A DNA stretch of 62,000 nucleotides from Cristatella mucedo (lineage: Eukaryota > Bryozoa > Phylactolaemata > Cristatellidae): the NCBI GenBank assembly GCA_009760855.2, contig WPIO01000097.1, forward strand, positions 900,001 to 962,000, written 5' to 3'. The notes below the pieces were generated by a model. It ran no database searches and was not told where the DNA came from. It was given only the letters and a program-made list of their open reading frames with translations. The translations under genes and the position numbers were made by a program. Positions 47,301 to 55,142 of the stretch are shown here, piece after piece (the first letter of the stretch is position 1; every line of letters begins with the position of its first letter).

Positions 47301-47794
47301 AGAACAATGCAGGCTGTGGCTGGTGCTGCTGCTGGTGCTGCTGGTGCTGTTATGCAAGCATTCTTGTCATCTAGCTGAGGGAAAGAGCAAAAATGCACAT
47401 GCACAATAGTTGCTCAGGCAAGACGGTGCCTGAGCTGATAAAGTCGTTTGCTTGACCACCCCTTGCGATACTCCGGTTCTGCTTTCAAGTGGTTGCATGA
47501 CTTGAATTCGTAGCAGAGCCAAGCAAGAGAGAGGAAAGCAGCCAGGAAGCAGCCGATGCTGGTGATGCTGGTGCTGCTGAAGCTGCTGCGGCCGAAGAAG
47601 CCTACTCTTGGACGCCAGATGACGAGAAGACGCTCGAAGGCGAGGAAGAGGCCGTGGCTGGCGGCGATAGCAAAGGTCTGAGCATGTCAAAGCACGAGGA
47701 GCTCTACACGCTGCTGCACTCTGCACGAGCTGTACACGTGCTCTACCGTTTCATTTTGATCGACCTTTTCCTCTTTTCCTCCTTCAATGAATGA
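35190..47794 (+). CDS. ODAD4: Outer dynein arm docking complex subunit 4 (TTC25)
   Basis: Eleven plus-strand exons join without a phase conflict into 588 codons plus TGA: 35190-35306, 35429-35560, 35679-35832, 35948-36015, 37328-37490, 39544-39759, 41367-41574, 41758-41844, 44206-44402, 46103-46246 and 47514-47794. Human ODAD4 has 672 residues. N-terminal TPR units lie at about 13-46, 50-80 and 84-117 (KADALYFQGDFEMALVFYHR). Then come VKLENKGDLSFFHKPQ (140-155), KTIKHLLGDLYADRAFLEQL (186-205) and NYLDTRTDFWRQQKPMYARK (near 232-251). A C-terminal TPR block spans about 305-490, including DARSRAIDNIGRVYARNG (357-374), HHEIGRC and MWQLNASVLVAQAE. The tail (497-588) is acidic and Ala/Glu-rich. ODAD4 sits with ODAD1-3 on doublet microtubules and is needed to anchor outer dynein arms. 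It is divergently paired with NDRG. The last 30 or so residues are hydrophobic and not conserved. Confidence 0.95.
35429..35560 (+). CDS. ODAD4: ODAD4 exon 2
   Basis: 132 nt, phase 0 to 0. Acceptor TTTTAAAG, donor GTAAAT. Encodes ALELRPEDRNCLVARSRCYL and LGDSAKALKDADASMKDD (human: DKNCLVARSKCFLKMGD). Confidence 0.95.
35679..35832 (+). CDS. ODAD4: ODAD4 exon 3
   Basis: 154 nt, phase 0 to 1. Acceptor GATTTCAG, donor GTGAGT. Encodes GILCKADALYFQGDFEMAL and LGIQKCQEAIDNSVG, the most conserved stretch of the family. Confidence 0.96.
35948..36015 (+). CDS. ODAD4: ODAD4 exon 4
   Basis: 68 nt, phase 1 to 0. Acceptor TTGCTAG, donor GTGAGA. Encodes PDRVKLENKGDLSFFHKPQ. Confidence 0.93.
36016..37327. 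other. ODAD4 intron 4
   Basis: 1.3 kb of mostly unique AT-rich sequence. No repeat family or exon recognised. Confidence 0.6.
37328..37490 (+). CDS. ODAD4: ODAD4 exon 5
   Basis: 163 nt, phase 0 to 1. Acceptor TTGTCCTAG, donor GTAAGA. Encodes a lysine-rich start, then KTIKHLLGDLYADRAFLEQL (human: KTVRQLLGELYVDKEYLEKL). Confidence 0.94.
37491..39543. other. ODAD4 intron 5
   Basis: 2 kb. The first part (37491-38110) is GC/CpG-rich with overlapping ORFs and a run of nine G at about 37852. The rest is AT-rich. No exon or repeat family recognised. Confidence 0.55.
39544..39759 (+). CDS. ODAD4: ODAD4 exon 6
   Basis: 216 nt, phase 1 to 1. Acceptor TTTCTCTAG, donor GTAAGT. Encodes LNYLDTRTDFWRQQKPMYAR and YVLKSLTEIDE, near identical in pattern to human NYLDTHSNFWRQQKPIYARE. 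Confidence 0.96.
40190..40620 (-). mobile_element. CR1/L2-like 3' end, family B-like (diverged)
   Basis: Minus-strand copy in ODAD4 intron 6. It has the complement of the 'WNSVPTGVP' region ('CAGTCGGGACGGAGTTCCAA') and of the UTR, starting with 'ATTGCTATAACACCCTAAGA'. Confidence 0.55.
41367..41574 (+). CDS. ODAD4: ODAD4 exon 7
   Basis: 208 nt, phase 1 to 2. Acceptor ACCGTTCCAG; a nearer AG at 41377 would put a stop in frame. Donor GTACGG is weak. The last codon is split TA/T, so a naive read-through shows a false TAG here. Encodes LPNKVEVLANLQSYMGNAYL and ETEKALEHHQMDL. Confidence 0.9.
41758..41844 (+). CDS. ODAD4: ODAD4 exon 8
   Basis: 87 nt, phase 2 to 2. Acceptor ACTTTTTTAG, donor GTGAGT. 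Encodes SMDDARSRAIDNIGRVYARN and GRFEEAIK (human: DAKSRALDNIGRVFARVGKF). Confidence 0.96.
42335..42383. repeat. AT-rich microsatellite
   Basis: TA/ATA repeats including a pure (TA)n core at 42344-42364. Confidence 0.85.
42705..43150 (-). mobile_element. CR1/L2-like C-terminus and 3' end, family B
   Basis: Minus-strand copy with the complement of the family B tail (ATT repeat, 'AGAGAACTCAATCTCTTTCT'), UTR repeats and the end of ORF2 ('GTCGGGAGTGAGTTCCGTGC' is the SYAPKAWNSLP region). Confidence 0.8.
44206..44402 (+). CDS. ODAD4: ODAD4 exon 9
   Basis: 197 nt, phase 2 to 1. Acceptor CGTCGTCGTAG, donor GTTGGT (weak). Encodes WEGKLPDSKSLLESTWLHH and MWQLNASVLVAQAE. Confidence 0.93.
44403..46102. 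other. ODAD4 intron 9
   Basis: 1.7 kb, moderately GC-rich. ORFs are present on both strands but none shows a family pattern. No repeat recognised. Confidence 0.5.
46103..46246 (+). CDS. ODAD4: ODAD4 exon 10
   Basis: 144 nt, phase 1 to 1. Acceptor TGTCGTCTGCAG, donor GTAAGT. Encodes VKLGNYAAATDAFHRSLDMA and AIKRALEDINKKLVAGSK, the last TPR (human: VKLRDFESAVNNFEKALERA). Confidence 0.94.
46402..47208 (+). mobile_element. CR1/L2-like C-terminus and 3' end, family A, interrupted by a solo LTR
   Basis: In ODAD4 intron 10. The open frame 46396-46710 reads LGWMPVEQRIQSKVLLLTHK and GLAPSYLAELLHQFQP. The 3' UTR resumes after the LTR and ends CGGAGATACATTACA at 47208. Nearly the same as 31238-31734. 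Confidence 0.88.
46719..47004. mobile_element. Solo LTR (286 bp) nested in the family A element
   Basis: Comparison with the uninterrupted copy at 31519 defines the insertion exactly. It begins TGTAGGGGCTCG, ends ACACGCCCACA and is flanked by CTAC on both sides (46715-46718, 47005-47008). TG...CA ends and a 4-bp duplication indicate an LTR retrotransposon reduced to one LTR. An internal hairpin has perfect arms ACGACGGCT / AGCCGTCGT around 46782-46822. No internal gene is present. Confidence 0.8.
47514..47794 (+). CDS. ODAD4: ODAD4 exon 11 (terminal)
   Basis: 281 nt including TGA at 47792-47794. Acceptor TTGAATTCGTAG. The frame is acidic and Ala/Glu-rich (AEAAAAEEAYSWTPDDEK, LEGEEEAVAGGD), as is the disordered ODAD4 tail. 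After AGCAAAG (47673) there is a GTCTGA that could act as a donor to an unseen exon. If unused, the protein ends in a hydrophobic FILIDLFLFSSFNE, which is odd for this family. Confidence 0.75.
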
Positions 47795-47936
47795 TGCGGA
47801 GCAGCTAAGTAAATAGAAAGTTCGAATACTGTATACGCTCTGTTCATCCACTCCGGGTTGGGTGCGATGGGAACATATGCTTTGCGAAGGACTCCGGCTC
47901 GAAGCTCTCCGGCTCTCATTTTAGGCACAGTAGAAG

Positions 47937-47942
47937 AATAAA
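47937..47942 (+). promoter_or_regulatory. Polyadenylation signal for ODAD4
   Basis: AATAAA 143 bp after the TGA, the first in the 3' region. It fits a short 3' UTR. Confidence 0.65.
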
Positions 47943-48350
47943 AGCTCCAGCCGTTCATGCTGACGTCATCGTCTCTTCCATTAATTCAAATTATCTGGAT
48001 GACAGGGACCGAGGCCAGAGTGAGATCCTCGTTCAACTGATATTTTTTGGACTATTTGGACTACAGTGTCAACTCGCTGTGATATCTTTGTACAGGCTGA
48101 TATAGCCAATGGCTCTTCGCATTCCAAGTCAAGATTGGCACACGTCGGCTGAGATCTGAAGCTGATCTCCGCGCCGATATTTTTCTGAGAAGTGTCTTTG
48201 TCGTGGCGCTTTTAGAGAGCCTCAGTCATACCGCACTTGTTGTGAATCATGCTATTAAAAAAAAACATGTTCGTTTACTTTTTATCTCTTGCAAATCATG
48301 CGTGATAATAAACGTGTTCATTTATTCATGCGGACAAATGAGTTTTGTCT

Positions 48351-48353
48351 CTG

Positions 48354-48391
<38 letters not shown>
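48351..48391. repeat. (TA)n microsatellite
   Basis: About 18 TA units. Confidence 0.95.
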
Positions 48392-48393
<2 letters not shown>

Positions 48394-48893
48394 TCGGGCC
48401 AACGATTTTCTTGACGGCCGAAGTTATTTTGCGTGAGCACTTTTGATGTTCAGAAGCAAACTTTAAAGAAAATTTAATGATGAGCACTTGAGCCGTGCAT
48501 CCTCTTTTAATTGATAATATAGCTGAGTAGACACCGACAAGTCTAACCTGCTGCATTGATGTTAACAAATGCAAAATTTCATTCAGTTTCACCCGCTTAA
48601 AATAAGATAGAGTATTGTATTCACGCTTGTTTACCAAATCCATTTAATTCACTTAAATTGGCACATTCACACCGTTAGCAGATCCAGTGGCAGAGGATTC
48701 TCATCTAGATGGAGAGACCCGCATGATCCTGTAGGCGCGTCCAGATCCACGATCATAGCGTTTATCCGACATGAACTTAATGGATGTTCATTTAGTGGTT
48801 AGTGGTTGCTCAGTGAGTGGTTTCAAGACATATGTTGTCTTTGGTGACAGCTTGGGGCGTAAGAATATGGGGCGGACCAGGTCGCGGACCCGT

Positions 48894-48920
48894 CGTAGGA
48901 GGGGAATGCCCCCTCCTACG
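48894..48920. repeat. Perfect GC-rich hairpin
   Basis: Arms CGTAGGAGGGG and CCCCTCCTACG (11 bp, perfect) around a five-base loop. Surroundings are otherwise ordinary. Confidence 0.85.
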
Positions 48921-49009
48921 GCGGGATGCTCACCAACGTCGGCAGAGAAATTACGGGTAGTACTTGATTCCCGTACATGCTTACATTTGCACTTTGTGAG
49001 ATATTAATA

Positions 49010-49100
49010 ATAATAACACTATATAATACATATATAAAAATATGATAATATATAAATATATAATATATATATATATATATATATAATACGCTATATAATA
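49010..49100. repeat. AT-rich low-complexity tract
   Basis: Mixed ATA/TA repeats, including a pure (AT)n core at 49062-49085, directly at the left border of the 170-bp array. Confidence 0.9.
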
Positions 49101-49119
49101 ATAATACTTTGTATAGTAC

Positions 49120-52100
49120 CCTCAAAGCATCGTCCAGCAACTTTCCATCTATTTTCGACGTTGCGATATACATTGCAGTATTTTCCCGGGTCATTGCTGT
49201 CGATTGCCGTGCATCGCCCTCTATTGTACATTGACGATTTCTTGAAACGATGCGGTTTCACTTTTAATGCAGTGCCCTGTACTAAGCAAAAGCAACTGGG
49301 TGTTCTCTCGCCAGCTTTGTGTATAATTGTTAAAGAGAGCGTCACAGATTGACGTATTTTTTGGGGGCCATTGCCTTCGATTGCCATTAATTGCCCAGGA
49401 TTGACATGCACAATGGTTGAAAGCATGTGCGACCATAGTGAACGTTATTTGGCATGATAATTGGAGCTTCGAACAGCCATGCTTAGTCAATCTGAAACAG
49501 ATTGCGGTCGAAGCCGGGCCATTGCCGTCGATCGCCGTGAATTGCCCTCGTTTTTTAAAAGGATGTGGTTATACTTTTAATGCAGTTTACTGCAATAAAT
49601 CAGAAAAGAGCTCCTCAGCAACTGCTGGTCCATTTGTAACGGACCGTGATGGATTGGCGTATTTCCCCGGGCCATTGTCATGCATTGCCGTCGGTTGAAC
49701 GCGAACAATGGGTAAAAATTATGCGCTTGTACAATTACATGTTACATGGAATGAGAGTTGCAATTTCTTGCGGCCAATCTTGTCAATTTTCCATGGATTG
49801 CGCTATTGGCCTCGACTATTGCTGTGGATTGCCGTGCATTGCTGACAGTTAACGAACAAAGCATCTTGAAAATGCCACGGTTTAACTTTGGATGCAATGG
49901 AATGTTATATGTAAGGACGGGCTTCGAGCTGCCACTTTCTCATCGATTTGCCACGAGTTGGGGTACTGGCCCGGGCCATTGCTGTCGATTGCCATTCATT
50001 GCTCGCAATTTCACTTTCGCGATTGGTTGAAAGGATTTGTGATTGCACTTTAAACACATGCGCCACGACGCGTAAGATAAATTTGATCGTGGCCCAGCCA
50101 TTTTCCGGTGATTTGCGATGGATTATAACGGATTGCCGTATTTTCCCGGGTCATTGCCGTCGATTGCCATGCATTTCCCAAGATTAAACGGTCAGGGTGG
50201 GTTGAAAGTGTGTGCACACGCAGTGAGGTGTTACATGGAATGAGAATTGGAGCTTGGTGCAGCCGATTTCTCGTCGATTTTCCATGGATTGCGGTATTTG
50301 CCCCTGCCATTGCTTCGATTGACGTGCATTGTTGACAATTAACGTGGAAAATAGCTTGAAAGTTCTACGATTTCACTTTTAACACAAAAAATGTAAAATG
50401 CGATGACAATTGGCACTTCATGTATCCAATTTGTGGTCGATTCGCCATGGATTGTAGTGAATTGCTGTTTCGAGCCGAGCCATCGCCATAGATTGCCATG
50501 AATTGCCCAAGATTGCACGACCACAATTTCGTAAAATGGTGTGGCTGACTTTAATCAGTTTGCTTTGCGACATGCATTCAAAATTGGAGCATTGCAAAAC
50601 CGATTTCAGGGCATTTTGCCTCAGATTGCCGTATATTGCAATATTGGCCCTAGCCATTGCAGTCGATTGCAGTGCATTGCTGCCGAATGGTCTAGGCAAT
50701 TATAGTGAAATTGTGCGATTAACAGTAACCGAAGAGTAGAGCAGCGTGCTATCATAATTAGAGCTTCTAGTGTACGCGTTCTGGTCGCTGTGCGGCGGAT
50801 TTCGGCGGATTGAGGTGGATTGCTGTATGGGACCGGGCCGTTGCAGCCTATTGCAATTCATCGCATGAAAACGCGCGTGCATGATGGAGCGAAATTTTGT
50901 GGGTGCACTTTGAACTAAGTCTAGTCCTATATTTGATGTCAATTAGAGCTTCGCGATGGCGATTTGAGGATGATTTGCAGTGTAATAGAGTGGAATGCGA
51001 TATTTTTTCAGGTCATTTCGGGCGATTCTCATTTTCTTGCCTCGAGGAGGCACTTAGCAACCATTTTGTGACTTGTATATTCGCCTGTTTTCAAATGCAT
51101 TTTCCTATTCAATGGACTTTAACTGGTTATTAATATTAATATTAATAATACGCTTGATAAAGCCCCCTCAGAGAACTCAGTCTCTTTCTAGGCGCTTTAG
51201 GTTTTCTGCAAAGAAACACGATCAAATGGTTAGTGGTAGCATGCCAAATAAACAACATTAATAACATGGTTAGGGGTGACATGCACAGGGTCAGCATGCA
51301 AGAGTGGTTAATGGCAGCATGCACAGTGTCAGCACGCATAAACACACAACGGAACGAATCGCAGGGGCCCACTAAATGCTGTCATAAATAGGTGCGTATT
51401 TAATTTCTTTTAAAATGTTTTCAAATGTCAAGTCAGGGGGTGTCATGACGCAAGTCGGGAGTGAGCTCCAGGCTTTGGGAGCATACGAACTAAAGGCACG
51501 GTCTCCAGAGGATTTGAGATTTATATGAGGTATATTGCCGCGCATTTCCAGAGTGCGATGATACACAATTTTTTCTATTTTACGTGGGTGTGCACACAAC
51601 ACTGTGAAAGTTAATTTGCAATAAGAACAGGAGCTCGGCGAAATCTATTTCTATTTTTTCGCGGTGGACTTGGTGGATTGAAGTGGTATTGGCCCGGGCT
51701 ACTGCAGTCGATTGCAGCACAGTGCACGAGAACGGTCAAGCAAATGGAAGTGAAATTTAATATGTGCAATTCTCGTGTACAGTCATATGAAATCAAAAAA
51801 GAGCTTTTTGAACAGGATTTCTGTCGTTGCGTTGTGGAATGCAGTGGATTGTGGTGGATTGCGGTATTGGCCCGGGCCACTGCAATCTTATTTCAGTGGA
51901 TTTCGTTAGAACGCGTGAGCGGAATCACGCGAAATTTTCTGGGTACATTGTACAAGTAGGTATTACTCCAAACTTTTTGGAGCTTTACGCAGCTGATTTG
52001 TGGTGGATTTGTAGGGGACTAAAATGGATTGCGGTACTGGCCTCCGGCGTTGAAGCTCATTTGCATAAGTTCGCGTGGGCACAGTGACATACAATTTGGT

Positions 52101-52205
52101 GGATAGATAACATCGAGCATGTAACACAATGTCAGCCCAAAATTTGAGCTCGGCAACGCCAATGTCTGGTCGATGTTAGCCTAATTAGAGTGGATTCTGG
52201 TGGAT
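49120..52205 (+). repeat. Degenerate tandem array, left arm (about 15 units of about 145-185 bp)
   Basis: A core pattern, GGGCCATTGC-TGTCGATTGC-CGTGCATTG, recurs with CATTG (or variant) at 49192, 49369, 49520, 49673, 49817, 49977, 50152, 50308, 50481, 50655, 50839, 51014, 51700, 51878 and 52048. Other unit landmarks also recur: 'TTGCACTTTAA', 'GGAATGAGAATTGGAGCTTC' and 'CATGGATTGCGGTATTGGCC'. Spacing is 144-184 bp. A family B retrotransposon end at about 51125-51550 interrupts the series. The many 60-90 aa ORFs across it are repeat-derived. Confidence 0.9.
51125..51550 (-). mobile_element. CR1/L2-like C-terminus and 3' end, family B, inserted in the array
   Basis: Minus strand: ATT-type tail at 51130-51148, complement of the 'GGGCGCTTTATCAAG' terminus, UTR repeats, and 'NLKSSGDRAFSSYAPKAWSS' in the frame at 51372-51602. 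Confidence 0.85.
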
Positions 52206-52790
52206 AGCGTTAATTCGTCGAACCCCCTACAAACCGCCGGGTCGACGAGTGTGCGAGTTAGAATTTCTGCACACGGCTCTATTGCAGACAGCGAGCTCTC
52301 CCAGCAAGCCCGAAGGCAAATGGCAACCTCTAAACTGGTCGATAGGCGCGCTCCAATCCGCTTGCGAACACTGCGGAGGAGTCTCACTTTTCGCTTAACC
52401 TGGCCAATGCTACGAGAAGCCAATGGCTTCGCGCTAACGAATCCTAACCTCTGAAGCGCAAGCGAGCCGGCTGCCTCCGACTGCCGCTAGTTAGAGTCGC
52501 ACAACCGTAGCAACGACGCTCGCAGCTGCTTTGCAGCGCTCAAGGTCAGACGTCGCTCTCGCGTGCGTCTTTGCTGTACCGTGCGAAGTCGGTTAAATGC
52601 CTCGGTCCGCCCGAAGCACGCCGACGCAGCCTGCACGTGACTGGCCCTTGACGCCTCCAGACCGGCGCGAGACTCCCTCTCTCGTGCGGCGTCAAATCTA
52701 CTGCCGAGCAACGCTCATGCATATGGCCTGCAAAGACGGGTGTCTTTACAGCAATCAACTTTGAGCTGCCTCAAATTTACCGAAAATAGG
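52206..52790. other. GC-rich core between the inverted arms
   Basis: About 585 bp without the ATTGC periodicity of the arms, distinctly more GC- and CpG-rich. Three overlapping ORFs of 70-84 codons (52200-52454 plus, 52487-52711 minus, 52546-52758 minus) are Arg/Ser/Ala-rich and match no transposase or other family I know. Function not known. Confidence 0.6.
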
Positions 52791-54200
52791 CTTCGCTAAG
52801 CTCCAGAAAGTTTGAAATATAAAACTACGCTATATTTCACGTGCACTCTTACACGTTTGCGCCATATCTTTCAAGCTTTCTCATAAAATTCTCTCCAATA
52901 GATTGCAACTGAACTCGGTTCAAAGTGCATCCACAAAATTTTGTTCCGTTGCGCATGCACGTTCTCATGAACTCGCTGCAATCAGCTGCAATGGCCCGGT
53001 CCCATGCCGCAATCCACCACAGTCCGACACCAAGCTACCAGAAAGCGTACAATAGAAGCTTTAATTAGGATTGCACGTTGCTCTACTCTTCGTTTATAGT
53101 GTACTCGCACAATTTCCCTACAACTGCCTCAAGCATTCCAACGTAATGCACTGCATTCGACTGCAATGGCCTGGGCCAATACCGCAATCCACTGCATTCC
53201 GCTGAAGAAATGACCTGAAAAATGGCTTCTCGATGCTCCAATTTTTAACGGACTCTGTTTCAAGCGCAACCGTGTTAATTTAACTAATTGTGCTCGTACA
53301 ATCTCTGGCAATTCATGGCAACGAACGTAATGGCTCGGCTCGAAGCAGCAATCCACTACAACTCGTAGCGAATCCACCACAAATTGGTTGAACGAAGCTC
53401 CATGTGTCATGGCCTATAACATTGCATTGAGTTCAAATTAAAATCATAGAATGTTTAAGCTATCTTTCCGTTAATTGTCGTCAATGTAATGTAATTTAAT
53501 GTATCTCCGTCTGTAACTCCACAAAGTCATATAGGCCATGCGGTTGTTACGCAGGAGAGTTGTGTATAGCGCTCTCACAGCCTAAGCGGCTTTCGGTACG
53601 CATTCGGTAGCCAACAGACTTCGTCTCATGCAACAAAGAGAAAGTGGGAAGCATAGCAGAGTCAGGAGAGCAGTTGAGGTAGCGAGTAGCATGGAAGTAG
53701 CAGCTCAGGACCGCTGAAAAGGATGAGCCATAGTCGGCAGAAGGAGATTAGTTGTCGTTGCGTAAGAAATGTATGGCAATCGACAGCAATGACTGGCACC
53801 AATGCAGCAATCCGTGGAAAATTGAGGAGAAATGGGCTGCGAGAAGTTCCAGTTCTCATTCCACATAATATCTCACTGCGGGCGCACACAATTTCAACTG
53901 ACTATATGCGTTCAATCTCGAGCAATCACTAGCAATCGACGAAAATTACCCGGGCAAATACGGCAATCCATTATGATTTGTGGCAAATCACCGGAAAGTG
54001 GCTGGACCTAGCTCAAAACTTTCTCACTTATTACCCAAGTGAAATATGCTTTAAGTGCAACCGAAACGTTTCAGCTTATGGTGCACGTAAAATCGCGAGT
54101 ATTGAATGGCAATCGACGGTGGAATGGCCAGGGCTGCAATGCTGCAATTTGCTGCTAATTGAAGAGAAACGGGAAGCGCGAAGCCCCAATTGCTATTGCA
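52791..54200 (-). repeat. Degenerate tandem array, right arm (about 6-7 units, inverted)
   Basis: The reverse complement of the left-arm unit recurs with CAATG (or variant) at 52989, 53164, 53328, 53787, about 53941 and 54121. The family A element at 53478-53765 accounts for the one long gap. Landmarks include CGGCAATCCATTATGA, 'CATTCCACATAATATC' and 'CCCAATTGCTATTG'. Confidence 0.88.
53478..53765 (-). mobile_element. Non-LTR 3' end, family A, inserted in the array
   Basis: Minus-strand copy almost identical to 2234-2520. The TTACATTAC-type terminus is at 53484-53502, then the complement of ACTCTCCTGC and the GGCTTTCGGTACGCATTCGG block. Confidence 0.88.
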
Positions 54201-54479
54201 TTTAAAACAACAGTGGCGTACGGAAAGCGTGGGTCAGGAGGTGGATATGTGCTCGGGCGCTGGATCAGGTGTCGCCAAAATTGGTGCCTAATACTCTCGC
54301 TCGCCATCTGTCTAGTTCGTCCCCTGGCGCACAATATCCTAGGAACGCTACTTTATTATAATAGTTTTTTATTATTTATTATTATTTTTATCATCGTAAT
54401 AATTCTTCGTATGCCGAAAGCTATTCGACATAAGCCTTACGTGAAATGGCAGCCGTGCATGGACCTGTAAATGTGTACC

Positions 54480-55142
54480 CAGGCTAGGTTCGGTGGGCTG
54501 GGACCTATATGGGGGGGGGGATGAAGTTGGCCGAGTAATTCGTGGTGTTGGAGGCTCCCGGTCTCGCCGAGCTATGCACCTGGATTCGTGCAGGCGTGCT
54601 CCAGCGACGCTGCCACGCACGCAAGGCAACGAGTGCCCAAGGCCCGAGCGGAGCTGGATAGCACGCTCGTTGTTGAGACTTGTATATTCCGCGTTCCCCG
54701 TGTTGCGTGTTCGTGACTCCCCACCCCGTGTGTTGGCGTCTTTCGGCGGAAGCTCTCGACTGTGGTGGACGTCGACTCCGACTTGCTAAGCAGTTACTCA
54801 GCTAGCCGGATCTTTTACAGTGTACGCTCGTACTGTTGGATTCGGAGTCGGTACAACGGCGGGACTGCGGAAGCCGACTGTCCAACTAACATATTTGTTC
54901 GCGCTTGCTTCGTCTTGCGCCCCTGTAGGGTACTTTATTTAGGACCCACCCTATAGACTTGTTTAGTTCCCCTGTTAATGTTGGCGCATGCGTTATTTTA
55001 AAGAGGTTTAACCTGACGGCCGCTCGTCTTACCCTAGCTCAGCGGCATGGCGAGCGACAGCGTGGCCGGAGTATGGCGGGAACTAGCCTCTGACCTCATG
55101 GAACTCGGCTACAAGTGTGTAGTAAACATTTCCATGACCTGA
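54480..55142 (+). other. GC-rich block with a short gag-like ORF start
   Basis: CpG-rich segment ending in a small frame from ATG at 55047 to TGA at 55140-55142 (31 codons), reading MASDSVAGVWRELASDLMEL then GYK. The 'LxxELxxLGYxG/K' pattern is reminiscent of the start of gag in invertebrate Ty3/gypsy retrotransposons. It could equally be a first exon (GT follows the LGYK codons). No LTR pair or primer-binding site was identified. Confidence 0.3.

Noticed and set aside
49091-52087. Series of 60-110 codon ORFs across the array
   Set aside because: They arise from the repeat unit, recur with frame changes, and have no conserved frame between units.
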